Shown: piece by piece, positions 8,777 through 17,365 of the stretch
Numbering within the stretch: position 1 is the stretch's first letter
How the letters are laid out: each line of letters opens with the position of its first letter
NCBI GenBank assembly: GCA_021414085.1
Contig: JAIOPC010000014.1
Span: forward strand, 434,001-498,000
DNA from: Actinomycetes bacterium
GTDB lineage: Bacteria > Actinomycetota > Acidimicrobiia > Acidimicrobiales > Ilumatobacteraceae
Length of the DNA: 64,000 nucleotides
Reading direction: 5' to 3'
Notes under the pieces: generated by a model
The model's input: only the letters and a program-made list of their open reading frames with translations
Database searches by the model: none
Told to the model about the DNA's origin: nothing
Made by a program: the position numbers and the translations under genes

Positions 8777-9256
8777 TTACTCAAGGACAGGTGCGACCTT
8801 GAGCACTTGCACGCGCAGCATGCCGTTGGGTGCTTGGTATTCGACCCAATGCCCTTCGCTGGCGCCGAGCAGTGCGGAGCCGAGCGGCGATTGCGGGCTC
8901 ATCACGTCGAGGTTGCCAACCTTCTCTTCCATGTGCCCGATGAGATACGTCTCGCCCATGTCGGGCGTGTCGCCTTCGTACATGATGGTGACGACAGAGC
9001 CGGTGCTGACCAGTCCGTCACCAGCGGATTCGATGATTTCCGCGCTCTCGATGAGGAACTCGAGCTGACGGATGCGACCTTCCATATGGCCCTGCTCGTC
9101 TTTGGCCGCGTGGTAGTCGCCGTTCTCGCTGAGGTCACCAAGCAGGCGCGCCGCTTCGATCTTTTGCGCCACCGTGATGCGCCCGCGCGTGCTGAGGTCG
9201 TAGTGCTCGGCTTGCAAGCGCTCGAAAGCTGCCCGGGACAAGTGCGTACTGGCCAT
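8777..9256 (-). CDS. greA: Transcription elongation factor GreA
   Basis: GreA rescues backtracked RNA polymerase by stimulating cleavage of the nascent RNA in the secondary channel. The 159-aa protein has the N-terminal coiled coil (about residues 10-75), whose tip shows LGDLSENGDYHAAKDEQ with the acidic residues that act in the polymerase active site. The C-terminal FKBP-like domain includes SPQSPLGSALLGASEGHWVEY, the GreA signature with the usual SP.G.AL.G pattern. I chose the ATG at 9256; an upstream in-frame start has no support. A TAGACT box at 9267-9272 lies 10 nt before it. Confidence 0.94.
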   Translation of the reverse strand: MASTHLSRAAFERLQAEHYDLSTRGRITVAQKIEAARLLGDLSENGDYHAAKDEQGHMEGRIRQLEFLIESAEIIESAGDGLVSTGSVVTIMYEGDTPDMGETYLIGHMEEKVGNLDVMSPQSPLGSALLGASEGHWVEYQAPNGMLRVQVLKVAPVLE

Positions 9257-9305
9257 AAGGGCAGCGAGTCTACCGCTGATCCAGGCAGCCCCGTTTGGGG
9301 TCACG

Positions 9306-9311
9306 TACGAT
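9306..9311 (+). promoter_or_regulatory. -10 box of putA, leaderless start
   Basis: TACGAT followed by 6 nt and then the GTG start at 9318. No Shine-Dalgarno sequence is present. The same spacing is found before more than twenty first genes in this window. No good -35 is visible. Confidence 0.55.
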
Positions 9312-9317
9312 CGGCGC

Positions 9318-12300
9318 GTGCGTAGCGCCGAGGATCTTCTCGTCGAGTCGCTGGCGTCCATGACTCGCCGCGAGCGCCGTCAGCAGGCGCGCCTTGCCGC
9401 ATTGGTCAGCGATCCGGTGCTTCGCGAGCTGACTTTTGCGCTGACCGATGAGGTCCTGCGGTTCCAATCCAACAACCGGGCGGCGGCGCGGTTTCGGCGC
9501 ATCGTCGCCGAAGTCGGCGTGCCGAAGTCGCTGGGTCCGTTGGATCGGGTTTTGATGCGAGTTGGGGCGGCCGCCTCGTGGCCGTTGCCGTGGGTGGTGA
9601 TGCCGCTCATGCGCAAACGAATCGTGCGGGAAAGCAATGGTGTGGTGCTATCTGCCGACGATCCAGCGTTCCGTGATCACATGGCGAAGCGTCGTCGCGA
9701 TGGTTTCCGGCTGAACGTGAACGTGCTCGGCGAGGCGATTCTCAGCGACGCTGAAGCCGACGAACGATTGCAGTTAGTGCGTGCGCGCATCGCGCGCGCC
9801 GACGTGGACTATGTCTCGCTGAAGGTGTCGGCAGTTGTCGCCAACCTCGACGCGCTCGCCTTCGAGCACTCAGTGTCCGCGATCTGCGATCGACTGCGTT
9901 TGTTGTACCGCGATGCAGAGGCGGCCACTCCGCGAACCTTCGTCAATCTCGATATGGAGGAGTACCGCGACCTAGCACTGACGGTCGCGGCACTCACCAC
10001 AGTGCTCGACGAGAGCGAGTTTGTTGGCGTCGACGCCGGCATTGTGTTGCAGGCGTACCTGCCCGATTCGCATGCCGCCGGTGTGCACCTATGTCAGTGG
10101 GCAACCCAACGACGCGCTCGCGGCGGCGGCCTATTGAAGATCCGGATTGTGAAGGGCGCAAACCTGGCGATGGAGCGCGTGGAAGGCGAGTTGCACGGGT
10201 GGCCACAAGCCCCGTATCTCACCAAGGCGGAAGTCGACGCGAGTTTCAAACGTCTCGTATCCGCGGCGCTCGACCCGCAGTGGCGTGGCGCTGTGCGAGT
10301 TGGCTTTGCAAGCCACAACTTGTTCGACCTTGGCTGGGCCCTGAGCCTGCCAGAGCGTGATCGCATCGACCTCGAAATGTTGGAAGGCATGGCACCGGCG
10401 CAATCGCGCGCGGTGCGCGCTGCGGCAGGAAGCCTGTTGCTCTACGCGCCTGTCGTTCGCGATGAAGACCTGGTGGCGAGCATCGCCTATCTCACTCGTC
10501 GTCTCGACGAGAACACGTCGCCCGACAACTTCTTGCGCGCGCTGTTCACACTGCAGCCCAAATCGCCCGAGTGGCGCGATCAGCAGGCGCGTTTCGAGGG
10601 CGCGCTCGTCGCCAAGGATTCCGTCAGCACCGCCAGTCGTCGCACACAGGACCGGACGCGACCAGTCTCCATCGGTGAGGCGCGTTTCAAGAATTGTGCC
10701 GACACGGACTGGACGCAGCAGGTCAACAGAGACTGGATGCAGCAAGAGTTGGGGAGGTGGAAGTCGCAGCCGATTCCGCGAACGGAGACGATCGGCGGAG
10801 TCGACCTTGCCGTCGCAACGGCTGTCCGAGCGGCGGGTGAATGGGCGACGACGGCATACCCGAAGAGACGTCTGCTGATCGCCGACGTTGCTGATGAGAT
10901 GGAGCGCAACCGTGGGCAGACCCTGGCGGTGATGGCGCATACGGCATGTAAGACGATTCAAGAAGGCGACCCGGAGGTCTCGGAAGCGATCGATTTCGCC
11001 CGCTATTACGGCTGGTGCACGAATGCGCTTGAGTACGGATTGGCACGTGGGCTGACGTTTCGTCCGCACGGTGTCGTCGTTGTAGCCGCGCCTTGGAACT
11101 TTCCGTTTGCCATTCCGGCCGGGGGCGTACTGGCAGCTCTCGCCGCAGGCAATGCAGTCGTTCTGAAGCCGGCGCCGGAAGTGGTTGAAGTCGCGTACGA
11201 ACTGGCGTGTCAACTGTGGCGCGCCGGCGTTCCGCGAGAGTTGTTGCAGTTCGTCGCCTGTCCCGACAACGAGGTGGGCCGGCGCCTCATCACGCACGAA
11301 GGTGTCGACCTCGTCATACTGACCGGCGCGCTCGACACGGCGCAGCTGTTTCGATCGTGGAAGCCATCGATTCGCATTCTCGGCGAGACGAGTGGCAAGA
11401 ACGCGTTGATCGTCACCGCCGCCGCCGACGAGGACGCTGCGATTCGCGATTTGGTGAGGTCGGCGTTCGGACACGCCGGGCAAAAGTGTTCCGCGGCGAG
11501 CCTCGCGATCATCGAGGCTTCGGTGTACGACGATGCTTCGTTTCAGCGTCGGCTCGCCGACGCGGTGCGCAGTGTGCGCGTTGGTCACGCCACGGATACC
11601 GCGACGATGACCGGCCCGCTGATCGGCGCGCCGTCGCCGAAGCTGTTGCGCGCCTTGACCGTGCTGGAGCCAGGCGAGTCGTGGCTGGTGGAGCCGCGAT
11701 TGATCGATGCAGCAGCGCACGTTTGGTCACCCGGTGTTCGGATCGGCGTTCGCGAGGGCTCATGGTTTCACGAGACCGAGTGCTTCGGTCCTGTGTTGGG
11801 GTTGATGCGCGCCCGCGATCTCGATCACGCCATCGCGCTGCAGAACGCAACCCCGTTCGGGCTGACCGGCGGCATTCATTCGCTCGACGATCAGGAAGTG
11901 ACGCACTGGTTGGAGAACGTAGAAGTCGGCAACGCCTATATCAATCGCCACATCACGGGCGCCGTAGTGCAACGGCAGCCGTTCGGCGGCTGGAAACGAT
12001 CGTCAGTTGGCTGCGGTCCAAAGGCTGGCGGCCCGTTCTACGTGGAAGCGTTCGGAAGCTGGACTGGCGGCAGCGATGGCGAGCCCGAGTTCCAACGGGT
12101 GTGGAACGAATACTTCGCGGCTGAACACGATCCGTCGGGTCTCGCGTGTGAGCGCAACATCTTGCGCTACTTACCCTTGCCCAGCGTCGGCCTCTACAGA
12201 GCGCCCAACGCCGACCCTGCCGCGGTCTCCATCGCCGAAATGGCTGCTCGTGTCGCGGGCGTGACCGCCCACCGGTTGGCCAGCCCCGCGACAGATGCCG

Positions 12301-12479
12301 TCGATCGAGTGCGGGTGATCGGCTCGCTGACGGACGAGGAACTTGCTCAGTGCAATGCGTTGGGGGTCGAGGTCGATCTGGCGCAACCCGTCGCCGATGC
12401 GATGGTCGAGTTGCGTCGGTGGGTGCGCGAGCAGTCGATCAGTTGGACTCGTCATCGCCACGGTCGGCTGCTCGACTGA
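9318..12479 (+). CDS. putA: Bifunctional proline dehydrogenase / P5C dehydrogenase
   Basis: A 1053-aa enzyme for proline catabolism. The N-terminal FAD domain (about 20-430) oxidises proline to pyrroline-5-carboxylate, and the aldehyde dehydrogenase domain (about 480-900) makes glutamate with [13 protein letters not shown] and [10 protein letters not shown] belong to the proline dehydrogenase barrel. [29 protein letters not shown] and [11 protein letters not shown] with catalytic Cys724 belong to the second. There is no N-terminal ribbon-helix-helix DNA-binding domain, so it is not an autogenous repressor of the E. coli kind. About 130 C-terminal residues after the ALDH domain are divergent. 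The GTG start at 9318 follows a -10 box by 6 nt. Confidence 0.94.
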   Translation: MRSAEDLLVESLASMTRRERRQQARLAALVSDPVLRELTFALTDEVLRFQSNNRAAARFRRIVAEVGVPKSLGPLDRVLMRVGAAASWPLPWVVMPLMRKRIVRESNGVVLSADDPAFRDHMAKRRRDGFRLNVNVLGEAILSDAEADERLQLVRARIARADVDYVSLKVSAVVANLDALAFEHSVSAICDRLRLLYRDAEAATPRTFVNLDMEEYRDLALTVAALTTVLDESEFVGVDAGIVLQAYLPDSHAAGVHLCQWATQRRARGGGLLKIRIVKGANLAMERVEGELHGWPQAPYLTKAEVDASFKRLVSAALDPQWRGAVRVGFASHNLFDLGWALSLPERDRIDLEMLEGMAPAQSRAVRAAAGSLLLYAPVVRDEDLVASIAYLTRRLDENTSPDNFLRALFTLQPKSPEWRDQQARFEGALVAKDSVSTASRRTQDRTRPVSIGEARFKNCADTDWTQQVNRDWMQQELGRWKSQPIPRTETIGGVDLAVATAVRAAGEWATTAYPKRRLLIADVADEMERNRGQTLAVMAHTACKTIQEGDPEVSEAIDFARYYGWCTNALEYGLARGLTFRPHGVVVVAAPWNFPFAIPAGGVLAALAAGNAVVLKPAPEVVEVAYELACQLWRAGVPRELLQFVACPDNEVGRRLITHEGVDLVILTGALDTAQLFRSWKPSIRILGETSGKNALIVTAAADEDAAIRDLVRSAFGHAGQKCSAASLAIIEASVYDDASFQRRLADAVRSVRVGHATDTATMTGPLIGAPSPKLLRALTVLEPGESWLVEPRLIDAAAHVWSPGVRIGVREGSWFHETECFGPVLGLMRARDLDHAIALQNATPFGLTGGIHSLDDQEVTHWLENVEVGNAYINRHITGAVVQRQPFGGWKRSSVGCGPKAGGPFYVEAFGSWTGGSDGEPEFQRVWNEYFAAEHDPSGLACERNILRYLPLPSVGLYRAPNADPAAVSIAEMAARVAGVTAHRLASPATDAVDRVRVIGSLTDEELAQCNALGVEVDLAQPVADAMVELRRWVREQSISWTRHRHGRLLD

Positions 12480-12507
12480 GGTTCTTGGCGGTTACCGTTT
12501 GAGCACT

Positions 12508-13506
12508 ATGGCGAGAACGACACATCGAATTGCGGTCATCGGGGGCGACGGAATTGGCCCGGAAGTAACCGCGGAAGCACTGAAGGTTGTGCGCGCCGCA
12601 GGCGTGGCGATCGAGACCACCGATTTCGATCTCGGTGGCGCGCGCTACCTGCGCGACGGCGAAATCCTCAGCGACGAAACGCTCGAGCAACTGCGTGCAT
12701 TCGATGCGATTCTGCTCGGAGCGGTCGGCATCCCACAGGTCGCGCCCGGCGTGATCGAGCGCGGACTGTTGCTGAAGCTGCGCTTCGCGCTCGACTTGTA
12801 CATCAACCAGCGTCCTTTTATCGGCACCGCTCCGGGTGGCGCGACGCCGCACGATTTCGTGGTCATTCGCGAGAACACCGAAGGCCCGTACGTCGGCGAG
12901 GGTGGCGTGCTGCGCAAGGGCACCCCGCACGAGGTCGCGACGCAAGGGTCGGTGAACACGCGCATGGGCACCGAGCGCGCGTGCCGGTACGCGTTCGAGT
13001 TGGCGATGACTCGCGGCAAGCACGTCACGCTCGTACACAAGACCAACGTGCTGACGTTCGCCGGCGATCTGTGGCAGCGGGCGTTTGACGCAGTCGCTGC
13101 CGAGTACCCCACGGTCGCAACTGCCTACAACCACGTCGACGCGGCGTGCATCTACTTCGTGCAAGATCCGCACCGCTACGACGTGATCGTCACCGACAAC
13201 CTGTTCGGCGACATCCTCACCGATCTCGGTGGTGCGGTGAGTGGTGGAATCGGCATTGCAAGTAGCGCCAACCTGAACCCGGCGCGTACTGGGCCGAGCA
13301 TGTTCGAGCCGGTGCACGGCTCCGCGCCCGACATCGTCGGCACCGCAACGGCGAATCCGACGGCCGCAATACTCAGCGCCGCCCTCATGCTCGACTTCTT
13401 GGGCGAGGGCGCCGCGGCCGATCGAATCCGCGAAGCATGTGCGCAACCTGTTACCGGCAGCACCAGCGAGATCGGTTCCCAAATCGCCAGCCGCGTGGCA
13501 GGCTGA
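12508..13506 (+). CDS. leuB: 3-isopropylmalate dehydrogenase
   Basis: Oxidatively decarboxylates 3-isopropylmalate with NAD in leucine synthesis; 332 aa. [13 protein letters not shown] at the N-terminus, [42 protein letters not shown], and the signature [20 protein letters not shown] identify the isocitrate/isopropylmalate family. [18 protein letters not shown] is typical of LeuB, and the overall pattern (DLYINQRP) is that of actinobacterial LeuB rather than isocitrate or tartrate dehydrogenase. I chose the ATG at 12508, 9 nt after a TACCGT box (12493-12498). It precedes ilvE by 60 nt and may share its transcript. Confidence 0.94.
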   Translation: MARTTHRIAVIGGDGIGPEVTAEALKVVRAAGVAIETTDFDLGGARYLRDGEILSDETLEQLRAFDAILLGAVGIPQVAPGVIERGLLLKLRFALDLYINQRPFIGTAPGGATPHDFVVIRENTEGPYVGEGGVLRKGTPHEVATQGSVNTRMGTERACRYAFELAMTRGKHVTLVHKTNVLTFAGDLWQRAFDAVAAEYPTVATAYNHVDAACIYFVQDPHRYDVIVTDNLFGDILTDLGGAVSGGIGIASSANLNPARTGPSMFEPVHGSAPDIVGTATANPTAAILSAALMLDFLGEGAAADRIREACAQPVTGSTSEIGSQIASRVAG

Positions 13507-13525
13507 TCCAACTACTCAAACGACT

Positions 13526-13553
13526 TATCTAGCGAGAACTATCTAGCGAGAAG
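13526..13553 (+). repeat. Tandem 14-bp repeat upstream of ilvE
   Basis: Two back-to-back copies of TATCTAGCGAGAA plus one base lie just upstream of the ilvE ribosome site (AAGGACAGGGG). They may be a duplicated protein or RNA binding site in the leuB-ilvE spacer, or simply a slippage product. Confidence 0.6.
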
Positions 13554-13566
13554 GACAGGGGCGATC

Positions 13567-14484
13567 ATGCCGATTCAAACAACTCCCAAGATCTGGATGA
13601 ACGGCAAGCTTGTCGATTGGGACAAAGCCCAAATCCACGTGCTGACGCACACGCTGCATTACGGCACTGGTGTGTTCGAGGGCATCCGTGCTTACGAGAC
13701 GGCGAATGGTCCAGCGATCTTCCGCCTCACCGACCACATCGTGCGCCTGCACAACTCCGCCAAGATCGTCGGCATGGAGATTCCGTACACGGTCGACGAG
13801 TTGGTCGAGGCGTGTAAGGCGACGGTGGCATCCACCGGTTTGCCCGGTTGCTACGTGCGCCCGATCGCTTACTACGGCTACGGCGAGATGGGTCTGAACA
13901 CGATGCCGTGTTCGGTTGATGTTGCGATCGCGTGCTGGCCATGGGGTGCGTACTTGGGCGACGATGCCGTCACCAAGGGCGTGCGCATGAAGATCTCGTC
14001 GTGGACGCGTCACGACCACAACACGATGCCGCCGGCGTCGAAGACCAGCGGCAACTACGTCAACAGTTCGCTTGCCAAGGTTGAGGCGTTGAAGGCCGGT
14101 TACGACGAAGCGATCATGCTTGCCCCGAACGGACTTGTTGCCGAGTGCACCGGCGAGAACATTTTCGCGGTGCGCAACGGCATCATGATCACGCCGCCGA
14201 TCTCGGCTGGTGCGCTCGAGGGCATCACACAGAACACGGTGATGACGATTGCGCGCGATCTTGGCTTCGACGCCCGCGTCGACAACCTCGCTCGCAGCGA
14301 CCTCTACATCGCCGAGGAAATCTTGGTGTGCGGCACGGCCGCTGAAGTCAGCTCGGTGAACTCGGTCGACGACCGCGCGATCCCGTGCCCCGGCCCGAAG
14401 ACGAAGGCCATTGCCGAGGTCTACGCCCGCACCGTGCGCGCCCAAGAAGACCGCTACAAGGATTGGTGCGAACTCGCCGTCTAG
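13567..14484 (+). CDS. ilvE: Branched-chain amino acid aminotransferase
   Basis: A PLP enzyme of fold type IV that transfers the amino group between glutamate and the 2-oxo acids of Val, Leu and Ile; 305 aa. Early motifs HTLHYGTGVFEGIRAY, with RLTDHIVRLHNSAKIV, and then KTSGNYVNSSLAKVEAL, with the PLP lysine in the latter part, are those of IlvE. EAIMLAPNGLVAECTGENIF is the class IV signature. The ATG at 13567 follows a purine-rich site. It lies 60 nt after leuB, fitting a branched-chain amino acid unit. Confidence 0.95.
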   Translation: MPIQTTPKIWMNGKLVDWDKAQIHVLTHTLHYGTGVFEGIRAYETANGPAIFRLTDHIVRLHNSAKIVGMEIPYTVDELVEACKATVASTGLPGCYVRPIAYYGYGEMGLNTMPCSVDVAIACWPWGAYLGDDAVTKGVRMKISSWTRHDHNTMPPASKTSGNYVNSSLAKVEALKAGYDEAIMLAPNGLVAECTGENIFAVRNGIMITPPISAGALEGITQNTVMTIARDLGFDARVDNLARSDLYIAEEILVCGTAAEVSSVNSVDDRAIPCPGPKTKAIAEVYARTVRAQEDRYKDWCELAV

Positions 14485-14546
14485 ATCGGCGGCTAGCTGG
14501 TCACAAAGAATCCACCTCTACGGTCGATTTCTTGCGACCGCCTAAC

Positions 14547-15023
14547 TCAGTCGGGGCGATACTGCCGATAGCCGGGTGGCACTGGCTCCACAAGGTCAGC
14601 GAGCATGGCGCGAACGCGGCTTTCGTTGCGGCGTGCCAGTAGGTAACTGTCGACGCCGACCGTGATCTTTCTGTTGAACGGCGCGTTCTGGATCGTGATC
14701 GACGCGGGCGGAAGCGTGCTGAGCAACTTCTTGGGCCGCCCAATCCATCGCTTTGACGATGTCAGTAGCACCTGCTGCTCAGTTCGCACGAGGAACCGAA
14801 AGGCCATTCCCGCCTGCATCGCGATACCGGCACCGCCGCCCGCAATCGCAAAGTCCCACGGCTCAGCGACGTTGAGTGCTTTTGCGACTCCAAGACCGAC
14901 GAAGAATCCCGCAATGCCGAAAACCAGCGCTGACTTTCGCCTCATGACGATGGGAACCGCATCGCGAACGGGGGCGCCGACGAGTCTTGCTGCTGATTCG
15001 AGGACTGCCTTCTTTGCTGTCAT
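14547..15023 (-). CDS. Hypothetical membrane-associated protein
   Basis: I do not recognise this 158-aa protein. It starts MTAKKAVLESAARLVGAPV. It has one or two hydrophobic stretches at about 33-50 and 58-76 (LVFGIAGFFVGLGVAKAL, and IAGGGAGIAMQAGMAFRF). The remaining C-terminal part (VLLTSSKRWIGRPKKLL onward) is soluble and basic, like the small PH-like domains that follow membrane segments, but this is only a resemblance. A TATCGT box at 15031-15036 lies 7 nt before the ATG. That promoter box sits inside the 3' end of the preceding gene, so it can be transcribed alone. It is convergent with ilvE. Confidence 0.6.
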   Translation of the reverse strand: MTAKKAVLESAARLVGAPVRDAVPIVMRRKSALVFGIAGFFVGLGVAKALNVAEPWDFAIAGGGAGIAMQAGMAFRFLVRTEQQVLLTSSKRWIGRPKKLLSTLPPASITIQNAPFNRKITVGVDSYLLARRNESRVRAMLADLVEPVPPGYRQYRPD

Positions 15024-15025
15024 CC

Positions 15026-15535
15026 TCAGGACGATAGACGCCAGCGAGTTGCTCTCAAGGCAAACTCGTCGGCGCGTTCGATCACCGACAGCACCAGTGT
15101 CGGCGTGACTTCGAAGCAGGCTTGCTCCTCGATGAATCCGTCTGCCTCCGGTCCCATCTCTGCTCCGTACTTCGCCATGAAGCGCTCGATCCATGTATCG
15201 ATGCGTGCCGCGTCGGTGAGTCGCTTCGCCGAACCCTGCACCGACACGCACTCGACCGAATCTGAGTTGGTGAATGTCACCAGAGGATTGGCGGCGATGT
15301 TGCGCACTTTCTTCGCGTTGGGTGAGCAGCTGAACATGAACTGCCGATCGTCGTCGTCCCAAACACCCCAGACTGGAAGCGAGTGTGGTTGCCCTTTGGC
15401 GCTGACGGTGACCACCCAGTAGTTGCGCGTCGCGATCAATCGCTCAGCAGCCCAAGACCAGGGGAGTGCGCGCCACTCGGGAACATCGACCCCATAGTCG
15501 GCCATCGCCGGCCGCTCACCGACTGGTGTGCTCAT
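15026..15535 (-). CDS. Pyridoxamine 5'-phosphate oxidase / F420-type split-barrel protein
   Basis: A 169-aa flavin/deazaflavin split-barrel protein. AAERLIATRNYWVVTVSAKG is followed by PHSLPVWGVWDDDDRQFMF, then SPNAKKVRNIAANPLVTFT. This is the pattern of the FDOR/PNPOx superfamily whose actinobacterial members use F420 or FMN. The last strand (EVTPTLVLSVIERADEFALRATRW) matches the dimer-side strand of such proteins. Its ATG at 15535 overlaps the stop of the arginase-family gene upstream (ATGA), so the two are translated together. Cofactor and substrate are not known. Confidence 0.8.
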   Translation of the reverse strand: MSTPVGERPAMADYGVDVPEWRALPWSWAAERLIATRNYWVVTVSAKGQPHSLPVWGVWDDDDRQFMFSCSPNAKKVRNIAANPLVTFTNSDSVECVSVQGSAKRLTDAARIDTWIERFMAKYGAEMGPEADGFIEEQACFEVTPTLVLSVIERADEFALRATRWRLSS

Positions 15536-16560
15536 ACCGCGGGGCGGCCTTTCGGAACTCCTTCGGCGTCGCGCTTCTTGGCTGCCATGCCGGCCAGGCA
15601 CTCGGTGAATAGGCGGTGCGCGACGTTGACTGTGCAGTCTGCGTGGTCGTACGCCGGTGCAACTTCAACGACGTCCATCGCGACGACCTTGTGGCGATAC
15701 GCGAGCGAGCGCACCATGCGCAACAAATCAGCGGCGACGAGTCCGCCGGGCTCCGGCGTTCCGGTTGCAGGGGCGTACGCGGGGTCGAGCGAGTCGATGT
15801 CGATCGAGATGTACAAGAACTCCGGCCCATCGAGCGCTTCTGCGACGGCGTCGGCCATCACCGCCTGGAAGCCGCGCTCCCAGATCTCGTCCATCAGATG
15901 CCAACGCATTCCTTGCTCGGCCATCCAATCCCACACGTCTTCGCCTGGCCAGTGACTGCGCAACCCGATCTGGATGAAGTTCTTCCCGGGAATCGCGCCC
16001 GACTCGATGAGGCGTCGCATCGGCGTGCCGTGACTGGCGAGGTTGCCGTCGATCGATTCTGCGGTGTCCGCGTGCGCGTCGAAGTGCACCATGCCGACGT
16101 TGCCGTAGCCATACACATCCGCGACCGCGGTCGCCGACGGCCAAGTGATCGTGTGATCGCCACCCATCACGAACGGCACGATGTGCCGGCTCGCAACCTC
16201 GGCGACGCGCTGCTTGATGTTGTCGAGGCTTTGCTCGACCATGCCGTGCGGACACGCCGCGTCGCCGTAGTCGACGACTTCCACCCAGTCGTACATCTCC
16301 AAGCCAGTGCCGAGGTGATACGTGCCCGATTGATACGCGTTCGCACGCAATGCACGCGGACCAAAACGCGCGCCCGGACGATTGGTGGTGCCGAGGTCGA
16401 ACGGTGCACCGACGACGGCAACATCGGGCTGCCATTCGTCGAGTTGCGCAGGGTCGGTGAGCAACGGTCGCTGCCCGAACGTCAGCACGCTGCCGAAGTT
16501 GTAACCCTGATCGAGTTGTTGCTGATACCCAGGCGAGATGTGGCGTCGCGGCGTCGTCAT
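15532..16560 (-). CDS. Arginase/agmatinase-family ureohydrolase
   Basis: A 342-aa binuclear manganese hydrolase of the ureohydrolase family, which releases urea from agmatine, guanidinobutyrate or related guanidines. The metal-binding motifs are all present: GGDHT, then FDAHADT, and SIDIDSLDPAYAPATGTPEPGG split over about residues 245-266. It is closer to agmatinase or guanidino-acid hydrolases than to arginase, but the exact substrate is not decided by these motifs. I chose the ATG at 16560; a GTG three codons upstream is possible. A TACGGT box (16568-16573) lies 7 nt before the ATG, which suits a leaderless mRNA. Confidence 0.9.
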   Translation of the reverse strand: MTTPRRHISPGYQQQLDQGYNFGSVLTFGQRPLLTDPAQLDEWQPDVAVVGAPFDLGTTNRPGARFGPRALRANAYQSGTYHLGTGLEMYDWVEVVDYGDAACPHGMVEQSLDNIKQRVAEVASRHIVPFVMGGDHTITWPSATAVADVYGYGNVGMVHFDAHADTAESIDGNLASHGTPMRRLIESGAIPGKNFIQIGLRSHWPGEDVWDWMAEQGMRWHLMDEIWERGFQAVMADAVAEALDGPEFLYISIDIDSLDPAYAPATGTPEPGGLVAADLLRMVRSLAYRHKVVAMDVVEVAPAYDHADCTVNVAHRLFTECLAGMAAKKRDAEGVPKGRPAV

Positions 16561-16573
16561 GCAACTCACCGTA

Positions 16574-17171
16574 GTCGGCCAAAAAGCGAAGCGCCCCGGG
16601 CTGCGCTGCCAACCGAAGTCGGCGCGCCGCCCGGGGCGACCTCTATGGAGTTTGATCCACCACTGCTCGATTGTCCGGCGTTAGCCTTCTCTCCGACCAA
16701 TGTCATCGCCCGTCAGAGCTTGCGCTCTGGCGGGCGATTCCCTTTGCTGACTGTTTCCCCGGTTACCCGGTTCTTTCCCCAGCGTGAGACCCCACGTGCT
16801 TGGCCGCTTTCGGTTGCCCGGCTGCGGTCTTGTCGTGCTGGCTGTCGCTGCCTCTGCCCGGTTACCCAGGTGAGCACCTCGACATCCCATCGGCTCCCCC
16901 GAAGGTTCGCGATGTGGACTCCGAATCATCCTCCGACCGTCCCCGCTTTGCCACGTGCACCCGGTTGGCCCTCCGTTTCCCCTCGATCACCATTGCTGGC
17001 TCTCGGGGCTCTTCGGCACCGTTCCTCGGGCACCGGTTGGCATGCGCTGTCCGGTACGTCGCACACTCTGAACCTGCTGTTTCTGCAGGTCAAGAGGTAT
17101 TTTTCGTGCGCACAGGGTTATCCGACCCGAATGCCAGTTACGCACAGAACAATTTTCGTCGTCCACCTTTT
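16574..17171 (-). other. Long non-coding stretch; possible structured RNA on the minus strand
   Basis: About 600 nt between the agmatinase gene and the cimA promoter hold no convincing protein gene. Read on the minus strand, it is purine-rich and carries three related motifs: CCTGGGTAACCGGGCAG, CCGGGCAACCGAAAG and CCGGGTAACCGGGGAAAC. It also carries hairpins, including a strong one at 16705-16738. It is flanked by a TTGACC near 17092, which could be a -35. These features suit a structured small RNA, but it does not match RNase P RNA, tmRNA or any riboswitch I know. It could also be a decayed gene. Confidence 0.3.
16705..16738. repeat. 15-bp stem inverted repeat
   Basis: ATCGCCCGTCAGAGC and its complement, with one G-U pair, flank a TTGC loop. 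No T-run follows on either strand, so it is not a standard factor-independent terminator. It may be the 3' part of the structured region described here. Confidence 0.65.
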
Positions 17172-17188
17172 GCGCACAAGTTGTGCAC
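17172..17188. promoter_or_regulatory. Near-palindrome upstream of the cimA promoter
   Basis: GCGCACAAGTTGTGCAC contains the perfect palindrome GCACAA-G-TTGTGC. It ends 8 nt before the -35 box of the cimA leader transcript, a good position for an operator or activator site. The binding protein is unknown. Confidence 0.4.
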
Positions 17189-17196
17189 AGCACGCA

Positions 17197-17226
17197 TTGA
17201 CAAAAGTCGTGCGCGGCCGATTGAAT
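17197..17226 (+). promoter_or_regulatory. Probable promoter of the cimA leader
   Basis: A consensus -35 TTGACA at 17197-17202 is followed after 18 nt by a weak -10, TTGAAT, at 17221-17226. The leader peptide ATG is at 17233, with GAGGG before it that could also serve as ribosome site. The -10 is poor, so the exact start of transcription is uncertain. Confidence 0.45.
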
Positions 17227-17232
17227 GAGGGC

Positions 17233-17286
17233 ATGAGTTCGCAGCCGGCAAAGCCAATCACCACGACCGCGATCATTATTTGTTAG
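17233..17286 (+). CDS. cimA attenuator leader peptide (17 aa)
   Basis: A 17-codon reading frame, MSSQPAKPITTTAIIIC, preceded by GAGGG and ended by TAG. It has four Ile codons, three of them consecutive just before the stop, and three consecutive Thr codons. The next gene makes citramalate, the first dedicated step of isoleucine synthesis from pyruvate. A hairpin and then a T-tailed terminator follow the stop codon. This is the layout of amino-acid attenuators such as thrL and ilvL: ribosomes stalled at Ile codons when Ile-tRNA is short should favour readthrough. Peptide and terminator are seen directly; the regulatory response is inferred. Confidence 0.75.
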   Translation: MSSQPAKPITTTAIIIC

Positions 17287-17312
17287 CGCATGTCGGCCCT
17301 CGCCGATATGCG
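17287..17312 (+). promoter_or_regulatory. Hairpin directly after the leader stop codon
   Basis: CGCAT/ATGCG and TCGGC/GCCGA arms form an 11-position stem with one G-U pair around a CCTC loop. It starts at the base after the TAG, so a ribosome at the stop codon would melt it. It is the likely pause or competing hairpin of the attenuator. Confidence 0.6.
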
Positions 17313-17316
17313 CCTG

Positions 17317-17347
17317 CAGCCGCCCGTTCGGGCGGCTGTTTCATTTC
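17317..17347 (+). terminator. Attenuator terminator before cimA
   Basis: A perfect 9-bp GC-rich stem, CAGCCGCCC with GGGCGGCTG (loop GTTC), is followed by TTTCATTTC. This is a factor-independent terminator in the leader, 19 nt before the cimA start codon. A CAGCCG copy within the leader peptide (17242-17247) could pair with the right arm and compete with it. Confidence 0.75.
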
Positions 17348-17365
17348 TCCGGAAGGTTTCAGCAC

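Noticed and set aside
16705-16738. Strong hairpin as a factor-independent terminator
   Set aside because: No T-run follows on either strand. I list it as an inverted repeat only.
16681-16929. 82-residue minus-strand reading frame with repeated Gly-Asn-Arg triplets
   Set aside because: The repeats come from the GGGTAACCGGG blocks; there is no ribosome site, no -10 box at the usual distance, and composition is unlike the real genes here.
16574-17171. RNase P RNA, tmRNA or a known riboswitch
   Set aside because: The conserved cores of these RNAs are not present on either strand; the region is left as an unassigned structured candidate.
17112-17189. DnaA boxes and a replication origin in the cimA upstream region
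   Set aside because: TTATCCGAC and TTGTGCACA are only near matches to DnaA boxes, and there is no dnaA, dnaN or AT-rich unwinding region.
16800-17228. 142-residue plus-strand reading frame before cimA
   Set aside because: It overlaps the promoter and operator region and has no coding bias or recognisable pattern.
15616-17286. Long plus-strand open frame of over 500 codons
   Set aside because: It is the antisense shadow of the agmatinase-family gene on the other strand and then runs through the non-coding region. Only its last 18 codons matter, as the cimA leader peptide.
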